64,000 nt of DNA from positions 3,720,001 through 3,784,000 of the forward strand of contig NZ_JACCFV010000001.1 in the NCBI RefSeq assembly GCF_013410545.1, written 5' to 3'. This DNA comes from Pseudoclavibacter chungangensis (GTDB lineage Bacteria; Actinomycetota; Actinomycetes; Actinomycetales; Microbacteriaceae). Of this stretch, positions 17,691 to 26,555 are shown one piece after another. Every line of letters starts with the position of its first letter. Within the stretch, counting starts at the first letter, position 1. Below the pieces are notes generated by a model. It did not search any database. It had not been told where the DNA came from and saw nothing but the letters and a program-made list of their open reading frames with translations. The position numbers and the translations under genes were made by a program.

Positions 17691-18281
17691 GTGCCCAGCA
17701 GCAGTCTCGTCTCGAAGAGCGGCCTCGTCGTCGGCGCGCTCGTGCTCCTGATCGCGGGGATCGTTCTCGCGTCGGTGTTCGCGATCGGAGCACTCCGCGA
17801 CCTCGGCACGAGCACCGGGGCGGGTGACACCCTCGACAACGCGACGCGCGTCGGCGTCCTCGACGGGTACGACGCCGATCAGCTCGAGAACGCCCGCACG
17901 ATCATGCGCGTCGCGACGGAGTCGGGGCTCGACGAGCGCGCACAGATCGTTGGCGTCATGACGGCGATGGGCGAGAGTTCGCTGCGCAACATCGGCTACG
18001 GCGACTGGGAGTCGTCCGGGGTGCGGAATCCGGACGGCTCGGCGACCTCGAGCCTCGGTCTGTTCCAGCAGCAGGACTGGTGGGGGAGCGAGGAGGAGCG
18101 GCTCGATCCGGCGACGGCGGCGAAGCGGTTCTTCGAGGTGCTCACGGAGGTCGACGGGTGGGAGGACATGCGCCCGACGCTCGCGGCGAACGCCGTGCAG
18201 GGGAACGACGATCCGCACCACTACGAGCCCTACGAGCGAGGCGCGACCGAACTCGTGCAGGCGCTCCGCACGGTGGCCTGA
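17691..18281 (+). CDS. Membrane-anchored lysozyme-like (transglycosylase-type) protein
   Basis: About 196 residues from GTG 17691 behind GGGAGGG. One N-terminal membrane anchor (LVVGALVLLIAGIVLASVFAIGAL) puts the rest outside the cell. The extracellular part shows ENARTIMRVATESGL, a VMTAMGESSLRNIGYGD segment with the catalytic-type Glu, and a SLGLFQQQDWWG segment. The E-S-S-L and S-L-G-L-F-Q-Q pair is the pattern of actinobacterial and phage lysozyme-like proteins that cut peptidoglycan. The family's LFQQR is LFQQQ here. An MtrA-like box upstream supports a wall-growth role. Confidence 0.78.
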   Translation: MPSSSLVSKSGLVVGALVLLIAGIVLASVFAIGALRDLGTSTGAGDTLDNATRVGVLDGYDADQLENARTIMRVATESGLDERAQIVGVMTAMGESSLRNIGYGDWESSGVRNPDGSATSSLGLFQQQDWWGSEEERLDPATAAKRFFEVLTEVDGWEDMRPTLAANAVQGNDDPHHYEPYERGATELVQALRTVA

Positions 18282-18287
18282 CGGGCG

Positions 18288-19802
18288 TCACGCCCCGCCC
18301 GGCGTCGCGCGCTCGCCGTCCTCGGGCCCCGTCGGTGCGGTGAGCGTCACCGGGGCGAGGAGCTCGAACGTGCATCCGGGACCGTCGTCCACGACGCGCA
18401 ACCGTCCGCCGATGAGACGGGCGCTCTCCTGCGCGATCGCGAGGCCGAGCCCGGTCCCGCCCGTGGCGGAACGTGACCCGTCGACCATCGCGAATCGCTC
18501 GAAGACGCGCTCGCGCAGCTCCGGAGGGATGCCGCCGCCCTCGTCGTGCACGCGGACCGCGAACGCGTCGCCGGGTGCTCGCGCGACATCGACGCGAACG
18601 GGCGGCGCGCCGTGACGTACGGCGTTGGCCACGAGGTTCGAGACGATCGTGCGCAGGCGCTCCGCGTCCGTCCACGCCCGCAGCCCGGCGTCGCCCGACA
18701 CCTCGATCGGCGTCGCCGATGCGACGAGCGAGACCGCGTCACCCACGAGCGCGGCGACCGAGACGTCCGACACCGTCACCCCCGTCACACGGGCGTCGAG
18801 TCGGGCGAGTTCGAGGAGCGACGCGACGAGGCCGCGCATGCGCTCCGTGCTGCGTCCCAGGACCGCGACGGCCGCGTCGCGTTGCGCGGGCGTCACGGGT
18901 GCAGGCGTTCCGGGCGCGCCCGGCGCGTCGGTCGCGGAATCGTCGGGGTCGAGGACGTCGAGGGCGGCCGTCATGGCCGTGAGCGGGGTGCGCAGCTCGT
19001 GCGCGGCGTCGCTCACGAAGCGGCGGGCACGCGCCTCGTCCGCCAGGAGCCGCGCGGTCGTGTGCGCCTGCCGGACCGCCCCGTCGTGCAGGGTCCGGCC
19101 GATGCCGTCGAGCTCGGCGAAGCCGCTCGGCGGCGGGGCGTCCGGCACCGTGCCGCGGGCGATCGACTGCGCCATGGTCGCGAGCGACTCGACCGGCCGC
19201 CCGATCCGGCGTGCGAGCAGGATCCCGGCCGTCCCGAGAACGAGGAGTGCGCCGAGCGTGTCGGCGACGCCCGTCCGGACGAGCGCGAGGACCTTCGCGA
19301 GCGGTTCGTCGAGCGGGTGGGCCGTCACGATCGCGATGCGCGAACCGCCGACGTCGGCCGACATGTCGCGCTCGACGGCCATGAAGAAGACCTCGTGTCC
19401 GTCGAGGTGGCCGCGTTCGAACGAGATCGCCTCCCCGTCCGCCGTGCCGCCCACGACGGGGCGGAGCGCCCCGGGGACGTCGTCGAGGGTGAGGTCCCCG
19501 ACGGCGCGCCCCGTCCCCAGGTCGACGAAGGTGGCCGGGCCCGCGAACCAGCCGGTGCGGACCAGCCAGCTGTCGTCGTCCTGCTGCACGGAGAGTTCGT
19601 CGAAGGCGATGTCGGTCGTGCGGGCGAAGTCGTCGATGAGCGCGTCCTGCGCGGTCTCGTAGATCGTCGCGCGTGCGGCGAGCACGATGCCCGCGCTCGT
19701 CGCGAGCGTGACGACCGTCGCGCCGAGCAGCAACCAGGTGATCACGAACCGTGAGATCGTGCCGCCGCGTCGTCGTGTGTCGGGCGGGGAAGCGTCGGTC
19801 AT
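18288..19802 (-). CDS. Sensor histidine kinase
   Basis: A 504-residue membrane kinase. One transmembrane helix spans about residues 19-42, an extracellular sensor about 43-180, and a second helix about 181-197, followed by HAMP. The DHp helix carries SDAAHELRTPLTAM with phospho-accepting His268. The ATPase domain shows the N box VSNLVANAVRHGAP, the G1 box VHDEGGGIPPE, the F box VFERFAM and the G2 box GGTGLGLAIA. A Pro/Ala-rich insert interrupts the DHp region near residues 280-300. Its start overlaps the end of the response regulator reading by four bases. The signal is unknown. Confidence 0.93.
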   Translation of the reverse strand: MTDASPPDTRRRGGTISRFVITWLLLGATVVTLATSAGIVLAARATIYETAQDALIDDFARTTDIAFDELSVQQDDDSWLVRTGWFAGPATFVDLGTGRAVGDLTLDDVPGALRPVVGGTADGEAISFERGHLDGHEVFFMAVERDMSADVGGSRIAIVTAHPLDEPLAKVLALVRTGVADTLGALLVLGTAGILLARRIGRPVESLATMAQSIARGTVPDAPPPSGFAELDGIGRTLHDGAVRQAHTTARLLADEARARRFVSDAAHELRTPLTAMTAALDVLDPDDSATDAPGAPGTPAPVTPAQRDAAVAVLGRSTERMRGLVASLLELARLDARVTGVTVSDVSVAALVGDAVSLVASATPIEVSGDAGLRAWTDAERLRTIVSNLVANAVRHGAPPVRVDVARAPGDAFAVRVHDEGGGIPPELRERVFERFAMVDGSRSATGGTGLGLAIAQESARLIGGRLRVVDDGPGCTFELLAPVTLTAPTGPEDGERATPGGA

Positions 19803-20475
19803 CGGAGCCGGTAGCCGATGCCGCGCATCGTCTCGAGCGTCGGTGTGCCGACGCCGCTCTCGTCGAGCTTCGCGCGGAGCCGCTGGATGGTGGTGTCGAC
19901 GACCCGCACGGTGTCGGGGCGTGCTCGGCCCACGCGTCGTCGATGAGCTGTCGACGCGTCCGTGGCCTGCCCTCGGCCTCGGCGAGCGCGATGAGCAGGC
20001 GGAACTCGGTCGAGCTGAGTGGCATCGTGCCCGTGGGGCCGTCCGCCTCGAACTGTTCGGCGCGGATCGTGAGGTCGCCGATCCGGGTGACGCCGGCGTC
20101 GTCGTCGGCCGGGGTGCCGGCCGTCCGCCGGACGAGCGCGCGCAGGCGCGCCTCGAGCACCGCGACGCTCACGGGCTTCACGACGTAGTCGTCGGCACCG
20201 GACTCGAGCCCGCCGACGATGTCGGTGTCGTCCTCGCGCGCACTCAGCATGAGGATCGGCATCGAGCGCCGCGATCGGATCGTGCGACACAGCGTGAACC
20301 CGTCGCCGTCGGGAAGCATGAGGTCGACGACGGCCGTGTCGAAGCGTTCCCCCTCGACGAGCGCGAGGGCCGTCCGGACGTCGGGTGCCGCGGACACCGA
20401 GTGCCCGCGCCGCTCGAGCGCGAGGCTCAGCGAGAGGCGGATCTCGGCGTCGTCGTCCACGAGGAGCACCTGCAT
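19799..20475 (-). pseudogene. OmpR-family response regulator, interrupted by a one-base frameshift
   Basis: The receiver domain is intact from ATG 20475: MQVLLVDDDA, the phosphorylation site Asp51 in VVDLMLPDGDGF, and VVKP near residue 100. The OmpR DNA-binding domain begins normally (LSSTEFRLLIALAEAEG, RRQLIDDAW) but the frame is lost near 19916-19920. The proper end, VVDTTIQRLRAKLDE then METMRGIGYRL-like sequence (ETMRGIGYRLR), is in another frame and stops at 19799, overlapping the kinase start. Restoring one base in a run of four G would give about 225 residues, the family length. This is either an assembly error or a real knock-out. A TAGCGT hexamer seven bases before the ATG suggests leaderless expression. 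Confidence 0.85.
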
Positions 20476-20482
20476 GCGCCGG

Positions 20483-20488
20483 ACGCTA
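20483..20488 (-). promoter_or_regulatory. Putative -10 element TAGCGT of the two-component operon
   Basis: TAGCGT on the minus strand is followed by seven bases and ATG 20475, with no ribosome site between. This fits a leaderless promoter for the regulator-kinase pair. Confidence 0.5.
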
Positions 20489-20521
20489 GCACGGTGGCGC
20501 GGGGCGGGGCCGTCAGCTGGC

Positions 20522-21946
20522 TCAGGCGCCCTGCACCTCCGCGAGCCACGCCTCGACGCCGGCCGCGTCGATCGGGAGTGCCGACGAGAGCACCTCGTTG
20601 CCGGTCGCCGTCACGAGCACGTCGTCCTCGATGCGCACGCCGAAGCCGCGCAGCTCCTCCGGCACCGTGAGGTCGTTCACGTGGAAGTACATGCCCGGCT
20701 CGACCGCGAGCACGCAGCCCGGCACGAGCAGGTCGCGCAGGTAGGCGGCGTCGTTCACGCGCGCACAATCGTGCACGTCGAGGCCGATGTGGTGCCCCGT
20801 CCCGCTCGGCAGGTAGCGGCGATGCTGTTGGCCGTCGGGTGACATGGCCTCGTCGACCGAGACGCGCAGGATGCCCATGTCGTGCAGGCTCGTCGCGATC
20901 GACTCGTACGCCGTCGAGCGCATGTCCTCGAAGGTGCGGCCGGGGCCGACCTGCGCGAGCGCCGCGAGGTGCGCGGCGTGCACGCGGTCGTACACCTCGC
21001 GCTGGGCGGGCGTGAAGCGGCCGTCGACGGGGAAGGTGCGCGTGACATCGGCCGTGTAGAGCGTGCGCGCCTCGACGCCCGCGTCGATGAGCACGAGCGA
21101 GCCCGCGAGCACGGGGCCGTCGCAGCGCACCCAGTGCAGCGTCGGCGCGTGCGGCCCGGCACCGACGATCGTCGAGTAGCCGACGCCGTTCCCGAGGGTG
21201 CGGGCGGTGCGCTCGAACGTCGACTGCAACCAGCGCTCGCCCCCGAAGCCGATCGAGGTCGGGATCTCGGCGGCCGTGGCGCGGAAACCAGCGACGGTCG
21301 CGTCGACCGCGAAGCGGAGTTGCTCGATCTCCCACTCGTCCTTGACGCGCTTGCCGAGCGACAGCGCCTCCTCGAGCTCGACGGAGCGGAGGAAGCGGTG
21401 CTCGAGCCGTGGATCGTCGGCGCCCGCCGCGCGGGTCGTCTCGTCGAGTGCGTCGAGCGCGTCGGCGAGCTCCCCGACGGGGCGCACCTCGACCTCGAGT
21501 GCGGCGGCCCAGTCCCGCAGCGACGGGGTCGGGCCGTTCCACAGCTCGCCGCGCAGCGGATCGGCGTAGAACGCCTCGTCGCCGGGGCCGACGGGCTCGG
21601 GCAGGTAGAGCGTCGACTCGTGCACGGGCCCGGCCGCCCGCATGACGAGAACGGCGCCCGGCGCGGTGCAGCCCGTGAGCCACACGAAGTCGCTCGACGC
21701 GCGGAAGTCGTACTCCGTGTCGTTGGCGCGCACGACGGGGTGGCCCGAGGCGACGACGATCGAACGGCCGGGCAGCTCGGCACCGAGCGACGCACGGTGC
21801 CGCGCGGCGGCCGACCCGGCACCGGGCGCGACGTCCGCCGAGCGGTCGAGCGGCCCCCACCCCGTGCTCATGTACGCGCGGAACGCGTCGGTGTCGGGGA
21901 GCGGTTGGGTGCGCGGATCGCGGAAGTCGAAGGCATCGAGCGGCAT
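20522..21946 (-). CDS. pepP: Xaa-Pro aminopeptidase (aminopeptidase P family)
   Basis: A 474-residue pita-bread metallopeptidase that removes N-terminal residues before proline. The N-terminal domain shows ASGHPVVRANDTEYDFRASSDFVWLTG, typical of AMPP. The dinuclear metal ligands are visible in order: LIDAGVEARTLYTADVTRTF (two Asp), the His in GTGHHIGLDVHD, the Glu in AVEPGMYFHV and the Glu in VRIEDDVLVT. All five are intact. Length is normal for actinobacterial PepP. It is downstream of the HAD gene and purF on the same strand, with 32- and 44-base gaps. Confidence 0.95.
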   Translation of the reverse strand: MPLDAFDFRDPRTQPLPDTDAFRAYMSTGWGPLDRSADVAPGAGSAAARHRASLGAELPGRSIVVASGHPVVRANDTEYDFRASSDFVWLTGCTAPGAVLVMRAAGPVHESTLYLPEPVGPGDEAFYADPLRGELWNGPTPSLRDWAAALEVEVRPVGELADALDALDETTRAAGADDPRLEHRFLRSVELEEALSLGKRVKDEWEIEQLRFAVDATVAGFRATAAEIPTSIGFGGERWLQSTFERTARTLGNGVGYSTIVGAGPHAPTLHWVRCDGPVLAGSLVLIDAGVEARTLYTADVTRTFPVDGRFTPAQREVYDRVHAAHLAALAQVGPGRTFEDMRSTAYESIATSLHDMGILRVSVDEAMSPDGQQHRRYLPSGTGHHIGLDVHDCARVNDAAYLRDLLVPGCVLAVEPGMYFHVNDLTVPEELRGFGVRIEDDVLVTATGNEVLSSALPIDAAGVEAWLAEVQGA

Positions 21947-21978
21947 GACATCCAGTTAGGCACTGCCGCGGCGGCGGG

Positions 21979-22845
21979 TCAACCCGGCTGGCCGGTGAGG
22001 CCGTGGCGCTCGAGCGCGTGCCGCACGCCGTCCTCGTCGATCGAGGTCGTGACCTCGTCGGCGGCCTCGCGCACGTCGAGCGGCGCGTTGCCCATCGCGA
22101 CGCCGATGCCGCAGGCCGCGAACATGCCGATGTCGTTGCGCCCGTCGCCGATGCCGATCGAGCGCTCGCGGGGGATGCCGAGCCGGTCGAGGAGTTCGCG
22201 GATCGTCGTGCCCTTGTCGAGCCCGATCGGGTGCACCTCGCCGCAGTCCGGGCCGTAGCCGGGCACAGTGCCCGTCACGAGGTGGAACGCGTCGCCCAGC
22301 TCCGCACGCATGCGTGCGGTGTCGTCGGGGTCGTCGGTGAGATACACGGCCGAGGCGACGCCCTCGTCGGGCGGGCTCCCCCGGTGCACGGCGCCGCGCA
22401 CCTGCGGGTGCGCCGCCGCCGCGGCGAGCGCGTCGGCGCGGGGCGTGCCGGGGTGCTCGGCGAGGATGCGCCGCACCGTGTTCTCGAGCACGCGCTCGTG
22501 GACGCCCGGGCTCGCGTAGACGCCGTCGTAGGACTGCAGCGTGAACGGCAGGCCGCGGCGTTCGAAGGTCGCGACGAGCCGGCGGGTGCGTTCGGGCGGC
22601 ATCGTGTGCTCGACCACGATCTCGCCGTCGAGCTCCGCGAAACCGCCGCCCGAACTCACGACGCCGTCGAAGCCGATGTCGAGCAGCTCGGCGGGGATGC
22701 GCGACGCGGATCGTCCCGTGCACACGAACACGAGGTGCCCCTGGCGTCGGGTCGCGCGGACGGCCTCGACCGCCGAGGGGACGGGGACGCGGTCGTGGCC
22801 GACGAGTGTGCCGTCGATGTCGAGGAACACCGCCCAGCGGTCCAT
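21979..22845 (-). CDS. Cof-type HAD hydrolase
   Basis: A 288-residue HAD phosphatase. Motif I is FLDIDGTLVGHD with the nucleophile Asp and the acid/base Asp two residues later. Motif II is VFVCTGRS. The motif III lysine is in IGLDKGTTIRELLDRLGI and motif IV is GIGDGRNDIGMFAACGIGVAMGNA. The large cap between motifs II and III is the C2B type of Cof/sugar-phosphatase enzymes, which act on phosphosugars, FMN or other small phosphates. A GGGGAGGGG ribosome site precedes the ATG. Substrate cannot be told from sequence. Confidence 0.92.
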   Translation of the reverse strand: MDRWAVFLDIDGTLVGHDRVPVPSAVEAVRATRRQGHLVFVCTGRSASRIPAELLDIGFDGVVSSGGGFAELDGEIVVEHTMPPERTRRLVATFERRGLPFTLQSYDGVYASPGVHERVLENTVRRILAEHPGTPRADALAAAAAHPQVRGAVHRGSPPDEGVASAVYLTDDPDDTARMRAELGDAFHLVTGTVPGYGPDCGEVHPIGLDKGTTIRELLDRLGIPRERSIGIGDGRNDIGMFAACGIGVAMGNAPLDVREAADEVTTSIDEDGVRHALERHGLTGQPG

Positions 22846-22889
22846 CGCGTGCCCCTCCCCGGTGCGGGCCGGTGCGGGCCCGCGTGTGG

Positions 22890-24347
22890 TCAGCTCGACT
22901 GGTTCTGCTCGAGCCAGGCGAGGTACTCGGGGGTCACGGTGCCCGTCACGTACTCGCCCGTGAAGCAGCTCAGGTCGAGCTGCGTCAGCTCGGAGCCGCG
23001 CGTGATCGCCTCCTGCAGGTCGGCGACCTCCTGGTACACGAGACGGTCGGCGCCGATGACCGACGTGATCTCCTCGATCGTGCGGCCCGACGCGACGAGC
23101 TCACCGCGCGTCGGCATGTTGATGCCGTACACGTGCGGGTACCGGACGGGCGGTGCCGCCGAGGCGAACGTGACGGAGTTCGCGCCCGCGTGACGCGCCA
23201 TGTCGACGATCTCCTTCGAGGTCGTGCCGCGCACGATCGAGTCGTCGACGAGCAGGACGTTCTTGCCCTGGAACTCGGCCGAGAGCGCATTGAGCTTCTG
23301 GCGCACCGACTTCTTGCGCACCTTCTGGCCCGGCATGATGAACGTGCGGCCGACGTAGCGGTTCTTGTAGAACCCCTCGCGGTAGTCGATGCCGAGCTTC
23401 TGCGCCATCTGCATCGCCTGCGGACGCGACGAGTCGGGGATGGGCATGACGACGTCGATGTCGCCCGTCGAGACGGTGCGCTCGACCTGCGCGGCGAGCG
23501 TCTCGCCCATGCGCAGACGGGCACCGTAGACCGAGACGCCGTTCATGACGGAGTCGGGGCGGGCGAGGTAGACGTACTCGAACGAGCACGGCGAGAGGAT
23601 CGGGTCGGCCGCGCACTGGCGCGAGAACATCTCGCCACCGTTCGTGACGAACACGGCCTCACCGGGCGCGACGTCGCGGACGAGCTCGTAGCCGCCCGAC
23701 TCGAGCACGAGCGACTCCGAGGCGACGACCCACTCGGGGCGGCCGTTCTCGTCCTCGCGACGGCCGAGCACGAGCGGCCGGATGCCGAACGGGTCACGGA
23801 ACGCGAGCAGTCCGTAGCCGGCGACGAGGGCGATCGCGGCGTACGAGCCCTCGACGCGCTCGTGCAGGCGCTCGACGGCACTGAAGAGCTGCTCGGGCGA
23901 GAGCTCGTCACCGTCGATCGAGAGCTGCAGCTCGTTCGCGAGCACGTTCAGGAGCAGCTCGGTGTCGCTCGTCGAGTTCAGGTGGCGACGGTCGATGCGG
24001 TAGAGCTCGTCGGTCAGCTCGCGCGTGTTGGTGAGGTTGCCGTTGTGCACGAGCGTGAGGCCGTACGGGGCGTTGACGTAGAACGGCTGGATCTCGTCCT
24101 CGTTCTTCGCGCTCCCGGCGGTCGCGTAGCGCACGTGACCGAGGCCGACGTTGCCGAGCAGGGAGCGCATGTCGCGCGTCCGATAGCCCTCCCGCACGTG
24201 GCCCTTGAGCTTCACGTGGTGGAACGTCTTGCCCTCGGCGGTCGAGATGCCCGTCGAATCCTGTCCGCGGTGCTGCAGGAGCAGGAGCGAGTCGTAGATC
24301 TGCTGGTTGACGGGAGTGGTCGAAACATGACCGACGATGCCGCACAC
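22890..24347 (-). CDS. purF: Amidophosphoribosyltransferase
   Basis: A 485-residue enzyme for the first committed step of purine synthesis. The start is GTG 24347, immediately followed by Cys2, the Ntn-glutaminase nucleophile exposed after Met removal (M-CGIVGHV). A longer frame upstream would bury it. The glutaminase domain shows LLLQHRGQDSTGI and VHNGNLTNTRELTDEL. The PRT domain shows the PRPP loop VLLVDDSIVRGTTSKEIV. The Cys positions near 23600 (QCAADPILSPCSFEYVYLARPDS) fit the family. It heads a minus-strand cluster with the HAD and pepP genes, and is divergent from the serine hydrolase. Confidence 0.97.
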   Translation of the reverse strand: MCGIVGHVSTTPVNQQIYDSLLLLQHRGQDSTGISTAEGKTFHHVKLKGHVREGYRTRDMRSLLGNVGLGHVRYATAGSAKNEDEIQPFYVNAPYGLTLVHNGNLTNTRELTDELYRIDRRHLNSTSDTELLLNVLANELQLSIDGDELSPEQLFSAVERLHERVEGSYAAIALVAGYGLLAFRDPFGIRPLVLGRREDENGRPEWVVASESLVLESGGYELVRDVAPGEAVFVTNGGEMFSRQCAADPILSPCSFEYVYLARPDSVMNGVSVYGARLRMGETLAAQVERTVSTGDIDVVMPIPDSSRPQAMQMAQKLGIDYREGFYKNRYVGRTFIMPGQKVRKKSVRQKLNALSAEFQGKNVLLVDDSIVRGTTSKEIVDMARHAGANSVTFASAAPPVRYPHVYGINMPTRGELVASGRTIEEITSVIGADRLVYQEVADLQEAITRGSELTQLDLSCFTGEYVTGTVTPEYLAWLEQNQSS

Positions 24348-24456
24348 GCTGGGGGACGCTCCAAATGTCGCAGGGGCCCGAAGAGGGTCGCGACGATTCT
24401 CCCACAGCCGCGGCGGTTCGATTCGCGCGCCCCGGGGCGCCCGCGGGGGACGGGGC

Positions 24457-24478
24457 GTGCGGGGGACAGCCCCCGCAC
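24457..24478. terminator. GC hairpin between purF and the serine hydrolase gene
   Basis: GTGCGGGGG pairs with CCCCCGCAC around a four-base loop. It lies between two divergent genes, so it cannot be a normal gene-end terminator; it may be a leader hairpin or a chance fold in GC-rich DNA. The rest of the 185-base gap shows nothing except the -10 element below. Confidence 0.35.
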
Positions 24479-24520
24479 CTGCCGCCGGGCACCCGTGTGG
24501 TGGGGGCGCCCCGTCGTTCC

Positions 24521-24526
24521 TAGCGT
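24521..24526 (+). promoter_or_regulatory. Putative -10 element TAGCGT of a leaderless gene
   Basis: TAGCGT is followed by six bases and ATG 24533, with no ribosome site. The same hexamer and spacing occur before the aldo/keto reductase-like gene at 43902 and, with seven bases, before the response regulator. Confidence 0.55.
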
Positions 24527-24532
24527 CGGAGT

Positions 24533-26068
24533 ATGCGATCACCGACCGATCCCGTCCCCGCCGCGCTGTCCGTCGTGTTCGCGATCGTCGTGGCGGTGGT
24601 CGCGCTCCTTGTCCTCGCGTCGCCCGCGAACGGCGCATCACCCGGCGTCGCGAGCGCGGCGGATTCGGCGACGCGTGCGTCCGCGCTCGCCGACTTCCGC
24701 GAGACGCAACCGGTCCACGCGGTCGCGGCGGCCGTGTTGCGCGACGGCGACGTCTCGTTCGTCGCGGCGGGGACGGATGCCGCGGGTGCGCCGGTTTCGG
24801 AGCACACGCCGTTCCGCATCGCCTCGATGTCGAAGTCGTTCACCGCCGCGCTCGTGCTGCAACTCGTCGACGAGGGCCGACTCGAGCTCGACGCGCCGCT
24901 CACGGCGGCGGTCCCGAGCTTCGCGATGGACGACGAGCGCGCGGCGCGCGTCACGCTCCGACAGCTGCTGAGCCACACGAGCGGCATCGGCGCGGCGGGC
25001 TACCGCGAGTTCGAGGTGCCGCCGCCGTCGGGCGCGGGCGAGGTGCTCGACGAGCTGCGCACGGCGCACCTCGTCGCCGAACCGGGCACGCGGTACGAGT
25101 ACGCGAACACGAACTTCGCGCTCGCGGCGGCCGCGGTCGAGCACGCCACGGGGAAGCCGTTCGCGGACGTCCTCGAGGCGCGCCTCTTCGTGCCCCTCGG
25201 CATGCTCGACTCGACGTCGACGACGGCGTGCGAGTCGGCCGTCGACGGGCTCTCGACCGGGCACGGTGTCGTGTTCGACCGGCCCGTCGCGCTCCCCGAG
25301 GTGCCGGGGCTGTGCCTCGGCTCGGGTGGCATCGTCTCGACGACGGCCGACCTCGCCCGGTGGCTCGCGTTCCAGGTCGGCGACGGCACGACGCCGGACG
25401 GGACGAGGCTGCTGCGAGCCGAATCGCTCGCCGAGATGCACCGCGCACAGTCCGCGACGGCCGACGCGAGTGGGGGCGGCTACGGGCTCGGCTGGCAGCT
25501 CGGTGAGGCCGGCGATCGCTCGACGCTCGGGCACGGCGGGGCGCTCGTCACGTGGAGTTCGCACATGACGATGCTCACCGATGCGAGCGGCCGCCCCGAC
25601 GGGACGGCGGCCGTCGTGCTGACCGACACGGTGAGCGGCGCGAACGTGCTCGCGGACCGGCTCGCGGTCGAGGCGGCGGGCGGCTCCGTCGCGCCGTTCG
25701 AGCGCGATCCGCGGCTCGTCGTCGACATCGTCGCGGCGACGCTCGCGGCAGCGGTGCTGGCGATCGGGATCGCGGGCGTGCTGCGCGCCCGGTCGTGGCC
25801 GCAGCGACGACGGCACGTGGTGACGAGGACGGTGGGGCTCGTGTGGCCGCTCGCCGCGCTCGCGCTCGGCGTCGCGCTCGCACCGCTGCTGGCCACCGTC
25901 TTCTTCGGTGCGGGCATGGGCGTCCTGACGAGCTGGTGCTACACGGCGGGGATGATGCCGCTCGTCGCGATCCTCGGGGTCGCGCTCGTGCTCACGGGTG
26001 CGGGTGTCGTCGTCGCCCGCACGGTCGCGCTGCGTCGCGCCGCACGCGCATCCGGGACGATCGCATGA
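24533..26068 (+). CDS. Exported serine hydrolase, beta-lactamase/class C penicillin-binding fold
   Basis: A 511-residue protein. An N-terminal signal or anchor helix lies at about residues 10-32. The catalytic SxxK is S98-M-S-K101 and the YxN motif is Y190-A-N192, both intact. A Gly-rich LGHGGALV segment near residue 335 stands where the KTG-like HxG motif is expected. The last 120 residues have three membrane helices and a cytoplasmic basic tail, an architecture common in actinobacterial esterase or D-Ala-D-Ala peptidase-like members. The substrate is unknown; wall peptides or D-amino acid compounds are possible. It overlaps the next gene by four bases. Confidence 0.9.
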   Translation: MRSPTDPVPAALSVVFAIVVAVVALLVLASPANGASPGVASAADSATRASALADFRETQPVHAVAAAVLRDGDVSFVAAGTDAAGAPVSEHTPFRIASMSKSFTAALVLQLVDEGRLELDAPLTAAVPSFAMDDERAARVTLRQLLSHTSGIGAAGYREFEVPPPSGAGEVLDELRTAHLVAEPGTRYEYANTNFALAAAAVEHATGKPFADVLEARLFVPLGMLDSTSTTACESAVDGLSTGHGVVFDRPVALPEVPGLCLGSGGIVSTTADLARWLAFQVGDGTTPDGTRLLRAESLAEMHRAQSATADASGGGYGLGWQLGEAGDRSTLGHGGALVTWSSHMTMLTDASGRPDGTAAVVLTDTVSGANVLADRLAVEAAGGSVAPFERDPRLVVDIVAATLAAAVLAIGIAGVLRARSWPQRRRHVVTRTVGLVWPLAALALGVALAPLLATVFFGAGMGVLTSWCYTAGMMPLVAILGVALVLTGAGVVVARTVALRRAARASGTIA

Positions 26069-26451
26069 TCGAGCAGCGGACGGCGGTGGCGAGCGGCGCC
26101 GTCTCGCACGTGATGACGTTCGTGCTGCTCGGCGGCGCGATGGTCGTGGCGGCGATCGCCTCGACGTTCGCGTGGCTCGGCGTCGCGCGGCGGGCCTGGG
26201 GCGAGGAGGTCCGGATGCCGGGCGTGGGGCGGGCGGTCGACGACGTCGCGTCACGTTCGGAGTCCGCGGTGGAGTCGTTGCGCTCGTTCTTCCTCGCGCC
26301 GCCGTTCGACCTCGTTCCCGGCCTCGTCGGCGGCCTCGCGGCGCTCGCGGTGGTGCTCGCTCTCGTCGTCGTGGGCAGGCTCACCGAGGACGCCTTCGAG
26401 GTCGGGCGGCCGACGACGAACGACCCCGTCGGCGCGCCGCGGTCGCCCTGA
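26065..26451 (+). CDS. Small uncharacterised membrane protein
   Basis: A 128-residue protein with two hydrophobic segments (MTFVLLGGAMVVAAIASTFAWLG and a second near residues 80-102) separated by a soluble loop of about 45 residues. No family is recognised. Its ATG overlaps the stop of the serine hydrolase (ATGA), so the two are translationally coupled and probably work together at the membrane. Confidence 0.72.
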   Translation: MIEQRTAVASGAVSHVMTFVLLGGAMVVAAIASTFAWLGVARRAWGEEVRMPGVGRAVDDVASRSESAVESLRSFFLAPPFDLVPGLVGGLAALAVVLALVVVGRLTEDAFEVGRPTTNDPVGAPRSP

Positions 26452-26555
26452 GCGTTCCCCTTCGGTGCCCGTCGGGGCCGGCCACTCGTCGCGTGCTCGG
26501 CCGTCACCGTGCCGCGACTGGCCGGGCGTCGATCCCGTGCGGCAGACTCGTCGGC

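Noticed and set aside
15711..18221. A 668-codon minus-strand frame across the lyase and lysozyme-like genes
   Set aside because: It is antisense to two well-recognised genes, has no recognisable domain, and reflects GC-rich frame bias.
18739..20475. A 578-codon frame running from the receiver domain through the kinase gene
   Set aside because: After about residue 185 it is an Arg-rich antisense-like shadow of the kinase; the true regulator end lies in another frame.
24348..24641. N-terminal extension of purF by 98 codons
   Set aside because: It would bury the catalytic Cys2 and overlap the divergent hydrolase; GTG 24347 gives the normal start.
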